A program made the translations under genes and the position numbers. Below, one piece after another: positions 43,463-50,983 of a stretch of DNA of 64,000 bases (within the stretch, counting starts at the first letter, position 1; every line of letters starts with the position of its first letter). The stretch is from Microbacterium ureisolvens (GTDB lineage: Bacteria > Actinomycetota > Actinomycetes > Actinomycetales > Microbacteriaceae): assembly GCF_015278315.1 (NCBI RefSeq), contig NZ_JADIJE010000002.1, positions 434,001-498,000 on the forward strand. The letters run 5' to 3'. The notes below the pieces were generated by a model that was not told the DNA's origin, did not search any database, and worked only from the letters and a program-made list of their open reading frames with translations.

Positions 43463-44833
43463 TCAGTACGCGGTGAGGTAGCGGTCGAGCTCCCACTCGG
43501 TGACGGTGTTGTGCCAGCCGAGGAACTCGTCCTCCTTGGCGTCGGCGAAGTACTCGCCGACCCCGTGGCCGCCGTCGTCGAGCGCCTCGCGCAGGACGGC
43601 GTCATCGCGGAGCGACTGGACGGCGTGAAGGAGCGTGCGGGGGAGCACGGCGGAGGTCTGGCGGAACTCGCCCGGCCCGCAGGGCGCGCCCGGGTCGGCC
43701 GCTCGCTCGATGCCGTCGAGGCCTGCGTGGACCACCGCCGCGAGAGCGAGGTACGGGTTCGCCGAGCCGTCTGCCGCGCGCAGCTCGATGCGGTTCGCGT
43801 CGGGCACGCGGATGAAATGCGTGCGGTCATTGCCGCCGTAGGTCGCGTGCTTGGGCGACCACGTCGCTCCCGAGGCGCTCGTCGTCGCGCCGCGGCGCTT
43901 GTAGGAGTTGACGCTCGGCGCGAGGAACAGCTGCAGGCCAGGCGCGTGGTCGAGCATGCCCGCGACGAACGAGTAGGCCACCTCTGAGAGCCCGAGGCCC
44001 CGCTCGTCGGCCGAATCGGGAAAGACTGGAGCGCCGTCCTCGTTCCACAGCGACAGGTGGAAGTGCAGACCGTTGCCGGCGCGGTCGCTGAAGGGCTTCG
44101 GCATGAACGTCGCCGTCATGCCGCGCTGCTCGGCGAGCATGCCGATGAGGTAGCGCAGCGTGATGACGCGGTCTGCCGTCACCAGGGCCTCGTCGTACTT
44201 GAAGTTCTGCTCGAATTGGCCCGGGGCATCCTCGTGATCGTTGGCGTAGTTGCCCCACCCGAGCGCGTTCATCGCGTCGCTGACCGCGGCGAGGTGGTCG
44301 TACATGCGCGTCACGCCCCGGGCGTCGTAGCAGGAGCGCAGCCCTTCGTCCTTCGCGTCGGCTGCCGTCAGCGTCCCGTCGCTAGAACGGTCGACGAGGA
44401 AGTATTCGACTTCGGCGCCGACCTTCGCCGACAGGCCGCGCTCGGCGAGGCGCGCGAGCGCGCGCTTGAGGATGACGCGAGGGGCGTACGGCCACGGCTC
44501 GCCGTCGACGTGCGGGTCGCAGTGCACGATCGCAAGGCCTTCGCGCACGAAGGGGATGGGCGCGTACGAGTCGAGGTCGGGCACCGCGATGAGGTCGGCG
44601 TCGTGCGGGCGCTGCCCGATGAGGCCCGCGGCGAAGCCTGCGAACCCGAGTTCGCCGGCCTCCAGCTCATCGGCGGCCGAGACGGGAACGAGCTTGGCGC
44701 ACGGCTTGCCGTTGAGGTCGACGAACACCGCGAGGATGAAGCGGACGTCGTCCGCCAGCGCGCGGTCGCGCAGCGACTGCGGTGCGGTGGGGAGCGTGAC
44801 GAGGTCACCCCCGGCGAAGGCGGGAAAGGTCAT
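43463..44833 (-). CDS. gmaS: Glutamine-synthetase-like ligase, gamma-glutamylmethylamide synthetase / GlnT type
   Basis: Ligase of 456 residues of the glutamine-synthetase fold. The N-terminal domain has FILAVFVDLNGKPCAKLVPV. Metal and substrate Glu/His motifs are AEVEYFLV, ANDHEDAPGQFEQNF, GNGLHFHLSLWNEDG and RTHFIRVPDANRIELRAADG. HCDPHVDGEPWPYAPRVIL and CYDARGVTRMYDHL are wording I associate with GmaS rather than housekeeping GlnA; GlnT is the nearest alternative. GmaS joins methylamine to glutamate with ATP. GAGGAG precedes ATG 44833. It heads the eight-gene operon ahead of mgsABC, which supports the GmaS reading. Divergent from amt. Confidence 0.8.
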   Translation of the reverse strand: MTFPAFAGGDLVTLPTAPQSLRDRALADDVRFILAVFVDLNGKPCAKLVPVSAADELEAGELGFAGFAAGLIGQRPHDADLIAVPDLDSYAPIPFVREGLAIVHCDPHVDGEPWPYAPRVILKRALARLAERGLSAKVGAEVEYFLVDRSSDGTLTAADAKDEGLRSCYDARGVTRMYDHLAAVSDAMNALGWGNYANDHEDAPGQFEQNFKYDEALVTADRVITLRYLIGMLAEQRGMTATFMPKPFSDRAGNGLHFHLSLWNEDGAPVFPDSADERGLGLSEVAYSFVAGMLDHAPGLQLFLAPSVNSYKRRGATTSASGATWSPKHATYGGNDRTHFIRVPDANRIELRAADGSANPYLALAAVVHAGLDGIERAADPGAPCGPGEFRQTSAVLPRTLLHAVQSLRDDAVLREALDDGGHGVGEYFADAKEDEFLGWHNTVTEWELDRYLTAY

Positions 44834-44870
44834 GCGGATCTCCTCAGGTCGGGTTGACTGTTGGTGAAGC

Positions 44871-44893
44871 GTGTTGATTGAGAGTAACAACAC
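44871..44893. promoter_or_regulatory. Inverted repeat GTGTTG...CAACAC upstream of gmaS
   Basis: The arms GTGTTG and CAACAC, with imperfect extension inwards, are separated by 11 bases and lie 38-60 bases before the gmaS start. A likely operator, perhaps for the XRE-cupin regulator of the operon. Confidence 0.5.
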
Positions 44894-44919
44894 TCGATCA
44901 CCAGGCGGGTGTCGTCGAT

Positions 44920-44935
44920 GTTTCGCGCGCGTAAA
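44920..44935 (-). promoter_or_regulatory. GlnR-like box pointing to gmaS
   Basis: Read on the minus strand it is TTTAC, six bases, GAAAC. This fits the actinobacterial GlnR half-site pair gTnAC-n6-GaAAC except the first base. It is 87-102 bases before gmaS. Confidence 0.45.
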
Positions 44936-44962
44936 ACCCGTCTCAGTCCTTGTCATGCAAGG

Positions 44963-44978
44963 TTCACGCGACAGAAAC
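44963..44978 (+). promoter_or_regulatory. GlnR-like box pointing to amt
   Basis: TTCAC, six bases, GAAAC on the plus strand, again gTnAC-n6-GaAAC apart from the first base. It is 122-137 bases before amt and faces away from the box at 44920. Confidence 0.45.
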
Positions 44979-45099
44979 CGTGGTCAGAGTTGCGTCTGAA
45001 GAAAATGGGTTGCACGGCAGTGATCTGCTGGCAGGCGCAGATCGAAGGCGCACCGCAACCCGGCGGTCCCTCGCAGAAGCCTGCAGAGAGGCTCGCGTC

Positions 45100-46398
45100 A
45101 TGGATCAGGGAAACACCACATTCATCCTGCTGTCGGCAGCACTCGTGCTGCTGATGGCGCCCGGTCTGGCCTTCTTCTACGGAGGCCTCGTCAAAGCGAA
45201 GAGCGTCATCAGCATGATGATGATGACGTTCGGTGCAGCCGGCCTCGTCGGCGTGCTGTGGGTGATCTACGGCTACGCGATCGCCTTCCCCGGCGCCGAC
45301 GGGCTCGTCGCGCCCTGGGCGATCGACTGGTCGGCCATCGGGCTCGAGAGCCTCATCGAGGTGCCGGAAGGCGCCGCGTATCCGCCGATGGCCTTCGTGG
45401 CCTTCCAGGCGACGTTCGCGATCATCACGGTCGCCCTGATCTCGGGCGCCATCGCCGACCGGGCGAAGTTCGGCTCGTGGATGCTGTTCGCCGCGATCTG
45501 GGCGACGGTCGTGTACTTCCCGGTTGCGAGCTGGGTCTTCAACTTCGGCCTCGCCGAGGACGGCAGCTTCGCCTATGGCGGCTGGATCACCTACGGGCTG
45601 CAGGAGGTCTTCGGGGTCGGCGTCATCGACTTCGCCGGCGGCACCGCGGTGCACATCAACGCCGGCGCGGCGGCGCTGGCCCTGGCGCTCGTGCTCGGCA
45701 AGCGCGTCGGCTTCCGCAAGGGTGCGCACGTTCCGCACAACCCGCCGTTCGTGCTGCTGGGCGCGGGCCTGCTGTGGTTCGGCTGGTTCGGCTTCAACGG
45801 CGGCTCCGAGCTCGCCGCCGATGGCACCGCCGCCCTCGTCTACGTCAACACGATCGCCGCGACCGCTGCAGCCCTGCTCGCCTGGCTCGTGGTCGAGAAG
45901 GTCAAGGACGGCAAGCCGACCTCGGTGGGCGCCGCCTCCGGCGCCGTCGCCGGTCTGGTGGCGATCACGCCGGCGTGTGCCGCGCTCACCCCGATCTGGG
46001 CGATCGTCCTCGGCCTCGTCGCCGGTGCGCTGTGCGCCCTCGCGATCGAGCTCAAGTACAAGTGGGGCTTCGACGACTCGCTCGACGTGGTGGGCATCCA
46101 CCTCGTCGGCGGCCTCATCGGAACGCTGTACCTCGGCTTCTTCGCCACGGGCACCGGCCTGTTCATGGGCGGTGACGGCACGCAGCTGATCGTCCAGGCG
46201 ATCGCCGCGTTCGCGGTGCTGGGCTACTCGCTGATCCTCACGCTCGTGATCGGGTTCGTCATCGAGAAGACGCTCGGCTTCCGCGTCAAGAGCGAGGACG
46301 AGGTGGCCGGCGTCGACCTGGCCGAGCACGGCGAAGAGGGCTACGTCCTGGACGAGAAGCTGGTCTCCTCAGCAGGCCCGCAGCCCGAGGCCCGCTGA
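45100..46398 (+). CDS. amt: Ammonium/methylammonium channel
   Basis: Amt/MEP/Rh-family channel of 432 residues with about eleven membrane helices. The start ATG 45100 gives the short outside N-terminus MDQGNTTFILLSAALVLLM, then PGLAFFYGGLVKAKSVISMM. The pore His pair is in TAVHINAG (near 179) and IHLVGGLIGTLYLG (near 329); FGFNGGSELAADG is a family signature. The cytoplasmic tail from about residue 395 is acidic. GAGAGG lies before the start. It diverges from the gmaS operon across a region with GlnR-like boxes, so it probably supplies ammonium or methylammonium to the ligase. No glnK follows it. Confidence 0.93.
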   Translation: MDQGNTTFILLSAALVLLMAPGLAFFYGGLVKAKSVISMMMMTFGAAGLVGVLWVIYGYAIAFPGADGLVAPWAIDWSAIGLESLIEVPEGAAYPPMAFVAFQATFAIITVALISGAIADRAKFGSWMLFAAIWATVVYFPVASWVFNFGLAEDGSFAYGGWITYGLQEVFGVGVIDFAGGTAVHINAGAAALALALVLGKRVGFRKGAHVPHNPPFVLLGAGLLWFGWFGFNGGSELAADGTAALVYVNTIAATAAALLAWLVVEKVKDGKPTSVGAASGAVAGLVAITPACAALTPIWAIVLGLVAGALCALAIELKYKWGFDDSLDVVGIHLVGGLIGTLYLGFFATGTGLFMGGDGTQLIVQAIAAFAVLGYSLILTLVIGFVIEKTLGFRVKSEDEVAGVDLAEHGEEGYVLDEKLVSSAGPQPEAR

Positions 46399-46442
46399 GC
46401 GCGCGCGCAGCGGATCCGCGGCTTCGCGGCTGACTCCTCAGT

Positions 46443-46477
46443 CCGGATGCCGGGTGCCGAACGCACCCGGCATCCGG
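46443..46477 (+). terminator. Terminator after amt
   Basis: Perfect 15-base arms CCGGATGCCGGGTGC and GCACCCGGCATCCGG around CGAAC, 44 bases after the stop. Both arms contain the genome-wide word GGATGCC. Confidence 0.85.
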
Positions 46478-46539
46478 CGTGCTGGGCGCGGCGCGCCGGG
46501 GCGGTTGATGTTGCGGCGGGGCTCTGAGACCGTGATCGC

Positions 46540-47376
46540 ATGACGGATCCGACATCCTCCGCCCCCGCCACCCAGACCGGCTACGTCGAGCTCGGTGAGC
46601 TTCGCATGTACTACGAAGTCCACGGCGATCCTGCTGCGGGCACGCCGCTGGTGCTGCTGCACGGCGGTCTGTTCGACATCGAACAGCAGTTCGGCGCGCT
46701 CATTCCCGACCTCGCAGCCGGGCGAGAAGTGATCGCGGTCGACTTCCAGGGCCATGGGCGCACCAATGACATCGACCGGCCCTTCTCTGCAGCGGCGTTC
46801 GCTGACGACGTGCTGGGCGTGCTCGACCACCTCGGCGTCGGTCGCGCCGACATCTTCGGGTTCAGCGTCGGCGGAGCCGTCGCGCTGGACCTCGCCATCG
46901 ATCACCCGGAGCGGGTCAGGCGGGTCATCATCTCGTCCACCTCGTTCGCCGCGTCGGGCATGCGCGGGTCCGAGAACGCGGATGCCGTCGGCTCGATGAC
47001 GGTCGACATGATCGCCGGCACGCCGATGGAGGCGGCGTACCTCGCGAAGTCTCCGCACCCGGACCTCGACCACCTCCAAGCGCTGCTCGACAAACTCGGC
47101 GCGACCTATGCAGGCGGGTTTCCTGATCGCACGGAAGCCGAGATCCGCGGGATCGCGGCACCGACGCTCATCACCGTGGGCGACGCCGACATGGTCTCAC
47201 TCGACCACGCGGTCGAGTTCCTGCGCCTCCGCGGCGGCGACGTGAACGGCGACTTCGTCGGGGTTCCGGCATCCCAGCTCGCCGTGTTTCCCGGCACAAG
47301 CCACTTCTTCGGACTCGCACGGACCGACCTCGTCCTCGGTGTGGTCGTTCCGTTCCTCGACGGCGCATCCGCGTAG
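46540..47376 (+). CDS. Alpha/beta hydrolase
   Basis: Hydrolase of 278 residues. The oxyanion segment is LVLLHGGLFDIEQQFGALIP near residue 32, and the nucleophile elbow FGFSVGGAVALDLA has Ser near 109. The acid Asp is likely in TVGDADMVSLDHAVEFL (near 213) and the His in FPGTSHFFGLAR (near 256). Such enzymes cleave esters, lactones or C-C bonds; the substrate is unknown. The ribosome site is not obvious. It is flanked by terminators and stands alone. Confidence 0.82.
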   Translation: MTDPTSSAPATQTGYVELGELRMYYEVHGDPAAGTPLVLLHGGLFDIEQQFGALIPDLAAGREVIAVDFQGHGRTNDIDRPFSAAAFADDVLGVLDHLGVGRADIFGFSVGGAVALDLAIDHPERVRRVIISSTSFAASGMRGSENADAVGSMTVDMIAGTPMEAAYLAKSPHPDLDHLQALLDKLGATYAGGFPDRTEAEIRGIAAPTLITVGDADMVSLDHAVEFLRLRGGDVNGDFVGVPASQLAVFPGTSHFFGLARTDLVLGVVVPFLDGASA

Positions 47377-47538
47377 GCGGCCATCGCGACGGCCGTGCGT
47401 CAGCACCGCCGTGCTCACGTCGAGCTCTCCCGGCATCCGCGCCGAACCGCACGGGGAGCGAAGCCCGGCGCTTTGTCCAGGGACGCCGTTGATTCGTCAT
47501 GGCCACCGCACTCCGGCCCCGCTTAGGTTCGTGGGGTG

Positions 47539-49941
47539 ATGGATCCGTTCGACACCCACCAGCCTCGCCACGACGACCCCGCGCCGATTCTCGACGAGGA
47601 GGTACGCGGCGGCGGAAACCGCGTCAGGATCGACGCCCCCGCCCGCGTGGCGCCCGCGCCGCTCGAGATGGGCGACAGCGACGACGCCGCGGAGCGGATC
47701 CAGCTCACCACCCGGTATGTGACGCGAAACGGCGAGCCGTGGATCCCCGTGATGGGCGAGTACCACTTCAGCCGCGACCTTCCCGAGAGGTGGGAGCGCG
47801 AGCTGCGCAAGATGAAAGCGGGCGGCATCAACGTGCTCGCCACCTACATGCTCTGGATCGTCCACGAGGAAGTCCGGGGTCAGCTTCGCTGGGACGGCCC
47901 GCGCGACATCCGCCGTTTCATCGAAATCGCCCACGAGGTCGGCCTCAAGGTGATGCTCCGCATCGGACCCTGGGCGCACGGCGAAGCGCGCAACGGCGGC
48001 TTCCCCGACTGGCTGCAGGCTCTGCCGATCGGGCACCGATCGAACGATCCCGCCTACCTCGACCTCGCCCATGGCTGGTACGCCGCGATCGAGGAGCAGG
48101 TGCGCGGGCTGTTCCACTCGGCGGAGAATCCCGACGGGCCGATCATCGGCATCCAGGTCGACAACGAGCTCTATGACAACGGCCCGCATCTGGCGACGCT
48201 GCGCGAGACGGCCGAGTCCGTCGGCATGCGCGCGAGCCTGTGGACCGCCACCGGGTGGGGTGGCGCCGTGCTGCCCCGTGGTCAGGTGCTGCCGGTCTAC
48301 GCCGGCTACTCCGACGGGTTCTGGGAAGAGTCCGACACCGGATGGCCCGCCTTCGGCGTCATGCACTTCACCTACAACACCGCGCGCGACGACCTCACCG
48401 TCGGTGCCGACCTCCGGGACACGCCCGCGCACCTGGACGCGGACGCCACCCTCGGCGCGGAGGACCCGTGGCCGTTCGTCACCTGCGAGCTCGGCGGCGG
48501 TATGGCGGTGGCGTACCACCGGCGTCCGCTCGTCGACCCCGACGATGTCGCCGCTCTCGCGCTGACGAAGGTCGGCAGCGGATCAGCCTGGCAGGGCTAC
48601 TACATGTACCACGGCGGCACCCAGGTCATCGGTGAGCTCTCCACGACACAGGAGTCCCAGGCGACCGGCTATCCGAATGACGCGCCGGTGCGCGACTACG
48701 ACTTCTTCGCACCCCTGGGCGCCGTCGGCACGCAGCGACCCCACTTCCACAAGCTGCGTCAGCAGCACCTCATGCTCGACGCGTTCGGCTCGGCGCTCGC
48801 GACCGCGCCGGCCACCATCCCGGCGCAGCAGGACGGCGGACCGCGCTGGTCGGTCCGCGGCGACGAGGAGCGGGGCTTCCTCTTCGCCAACAACCACCAG
48901 CCGGCGATCGCAGCGCTTCCCGCGCTGGAGGATGTGCAGTTCACGGTCGAGTTCGCGGACCGCGACGTGGTGATTCCGTCCGCGCCGGCCACGCTCGCAA
49001 GCGGCTCCTACTTCGTCTGGCCGCTGCGTCAGCGCTACGGCGACGTGCCGGGTCTGAGCGTGACGGCACAGCCGATCACCCAGCTCTCGGTCGATGGCCG
49101 CACCGTCGTGCTGTTCGCAGCCGTCGACGGCATCGCCGTCGAACTCCACGTGGAGGGCGTGCCCGCCGACGAGATCTCCGGCGCCGATGTGCGGATCGCA
49201 GACGGTGTCGTCATCGCCACGCCTCGCGTGGTTCCCGGCATCGACTGCGAGGTTCACGTCGGGGACTCCATTCTGGTGTTCCTCGATCGCGACACCGCGG
49301 AGTCCGTCTGGCGAGGCGACGTCGACGGGCGTGACACGGTCGTCATCTGGCATGGCCAAGGATGGTTCGACGGTGCCTTCCGGGCCGTGCTGACGGAGAC
49401 GGACGCCGTGCTCGACGCGGTGCCGCCGCTGCAGGGCGACGACCTCGTCGTGATGCCCTGCGCCGGGTCGGTGTTCACGCGTTACGCGACACCGGCGGCT
49501 CCGGCATCCGTCTTCCTCGATGTCTCTCCCTTCGAGGGCGACCCGCTCGCCCCGATCCGCCAGGGAGGGTCGTCCAGCCGGTACTCTGCTCCGACGGACG
49601 AGGACTTCGCCCAGGCCGCGGTGTCGCACGTGACGGTTCCCGAGCGGGCCTTGGAGGGCGAGCAGGCGATTCTCACGCTGGACTGGACCGGAGACGTCCT
49701 CCGTGCGTACATCGGCGACGAACTGATCGCGGATCAGTACTGGTACGGACGACCCCTCGAGATCGACCTGGCGCCGTACCGTGCCGCGCTCGCACATGCA
49801 CCGCTGACCCTCAAGGCTTTCGCCTGGTCCCCGACGACGGGCGTGTATGTGGACGCTCGTGTTCGGCCATCGGGGGAGGAGCCCGCACTCGAGCTCCGCT
49901 CTGCGGCGGTGCGAGGGCTCCGGACGGCCTCGTTCCGCTGA
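47539..49941 (+). CDS. Glycoside hydrolase family 35, beta-galactosidase type
   Basis: Enzyme of about 800 residues. The N-terminal TIM barrel has WIPVMGEYHFSRDLPERWER near residue 72, the proton donor Glu in GIQVDNELYDNG (near 210) and the nucleophile Glu in FVTCELGGGMAVAYHRRP (near 319), then GYYMYHGGTQ. The C-terminal 400 residues are beta-sandwich, jelly-roll domains. No signal peptide is seen, so it acts inside the cell on galactosides. ATG 47539 is preferred over a GTG one codon upstream, but neither has a clear ribosome site. Convergent with an AraC gene that probably controls it or the DUF5107 gene. Confidence 0.88.
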   Translation: MDPFDTHQPRHDDPAPILDEEVRGGGNRVRIDAPARVAPAPLEMGDSDDAAERIQLTTRYVTRNGEPWIPVMGEYHFSRDLPERWERELRKMKAGGINVLATYMLWIVHEEVRGQLRWDGPRDIRRFIEIAHEVGLKVMLRIGPWAHGEARNGGFPDWLQALPIGHRSNDPAYLDLAHGWYAAIEEQVRGLFHSAENPDGPIIGIQVDNELYDNGPHLATLRETAESVGMRASLWTATGWGGAVLPRGQVLPVYAGYSDGFWEESDTGWPAFGVMHFTYNTARDDLTVGADLRDTPAHLDADATLGAEDPWPFVTCELGGGMAVAYHRRPLVDPDDVAALALTKVGSGSAWQGYYMYHGGTQVIGELSTTQESQATGYPNDAPVRDYDFFAPLGAVGTQRPHFHKLRQQHLMLDAFGSALATAPATIPAQQDGGPRWSVRGDEERGFLFANNHQPAIAALPALEDVQFTVEFADRDVVIPSAPATLASGSYFVWPLRQRYGDVPGLSVTAQPITQLSVDGRTVVLFAAVDGIAVELHVEGVPADEISGADVRIADGVVIATPRVVPGIDCEVHVGDSILVFLDRDTAESVWRGDVDGRDTVVIWHGQGWFDGAFRAVLTETDAVLDAVPPLQGDDLVVMPCAGSVFTRYATPAAPASVFLDVSPFEGDPLAPIRQGGSSSRYSAPTDEDFAQAAVSHVTVPERALEGEQAILTLDWTGDVLRAYIGDELIADQYWYGRPLEIDLAPYRAALAHAPLTLKAFAWSPTTGVYVDARVRPSGEEPALELRSAAVRGLRTASFR

Positions 49942-49968
49942 CTCCGGCATCGCCGGGGTGCAGCGCCG

Positions 49969-50859
49969 TCAACCTTTGTGCTGCGCCCTGTATTGCGTGG
50001 GGTTGACGCCGTGTACACGGCGGAAGTGGCGCGAGAAATACAGGGGGTCCGCGTATCCCACCGCGGTGGCGACCTCGGCCACGCTCGCCGTCGTGGTGTC
50101 GAGCAGCCTCCGCGCGCGCGCCATCTTGATCGAGGTGTGAAACGCCCCCGGACCGCTCCCGGTCGCCCGGCGGAACAGTGCGCTCAGGTGTGAGGGGGAC
50201 ATCCCCACCATGGCGGCCAGCTCACCCACCTGGATGTTGCTGTCGACGCGAGCCTCGAGGAAATGCATGGCTCGTTCGAGCGGGGAGCCCTCGGCGGGCA
50301 GGATGCTGTCCGCCACGACACGGGTCAGCAGCTGCCAGGCGATGCCGGACGCCGCGAGCAGGTGCGCGGGGGACTGGCGGCGTTCGAGGAGGCTCACCAG
50401 CTCGTCGAAGAGCGCGACCACCCCTTCGACGGCGCGAAGCCGAGTCAGGGGATGGGGGATGCCGAGCACTGGCCCGGTGAGCTCGGCGACGTCTGTTCCT
50501 CGCACGTGTATCCACCAGATCGTCCATGGATCATCGAGCGACGCCTGATACTCGTGCGCCTGATTCGCTGCGATGGTCATGCAGGCCCCCGGCGTGAGCG
50601 AGTAGACATCGCCGGCGATCCTGACTTCGCCGGCGCCGGCCACGCAGAGGATGACGATCGTCTCGGGAGCGCCCTTGGCTCGAACTCGCCGGTGACCCGA
50701 TGCGGCGGGGAAGTAGCCGACGTCGGTGACGGTCATGCGCCGGGTCACCGCGCGCCCGAGGGCGGCCTCGACCTGAGGGCGGGGGACCACGCAGAGACGT
50801 TGGTTGTCGAAGCCGTCCCTGCGGTAGAAGGGGGCAGCGGTAATCAGTGTTTCGTCCAT
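49969..50859 (-). CDS. AraC-family transcriptional regulator
   Basis: Regulator of 296 residues. The N-terminal cupin-like effector domain has the pattern RRMTVTDVGYFPAASGHRR and TIVILCVAGAGEVRIAGD with HEYQASLDDPWTIWWIHVRG. The C-terminal DNA-binding domain has two helix-turn-helix units: VGELAAMVGMSPSHLSALFR (near 216) and VAEVATAVGYADPLYFSRHF, ending FRRVHGVNPTQYR. I choose ATG 50859, behind GAGGACG; an ATG seven codons upstream has poor spacing. It lies divergent from the DUF5107/TPR gene and tail-to-tail with GH35, and probably activates sugar-responsive expression of this set. Confidence 0.85.
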   Translation of the reverse strand: MDETLITAAPFYRRDGFDNQRLCVVPRPQVEAALGRAVTRRMTVTDVGYFPAASGHRRVRAKGAPETIVILCVAGAGEVRIAGDVYSLTPGACMTIAANQAHEYQASLDDPWTIWWIHVRGTDVAELTGPVLGIPHPLTRLRAVEGVVALFDELVSLLERRQSPAHLLAASGIAWQLLTRVVADSILPAEGSPLERAMHFLEARVDSNIQVGELAAMVGMSPSHLSALFRRATGSGPGAFHTSIKMARARRLLDTTTASVAEVATAVGYADPLYFSRHFRRVHGVNPTQYRAQHKG

Positions 50860-50983
50860 GAACGTCCTCGTTCTCACCATACCTTCCCGTGTGATCCGCT
50901 CTTAGCGTTTATATGCTCGCGTCATCTGCGGGCGATCACGCACGCACCCGGCCCGCCGCCGCAGTCTCCCAAGGAGGTCAGCG

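Noticed and set aside
43463..44833. Ligase as housekeeping glutamine synthetase GlnA
   Set aside because: The sequence wording and coupling to mgsABC fit the GmaS/GlnT group; no glnE or second gln gene is nearby.
44834..45099. gmaS-amt intergenic region considered as a riboswitch
   Set aside because: I see no conserved aptamer architecture; the inverted repeat is short and fits a protein operator better.
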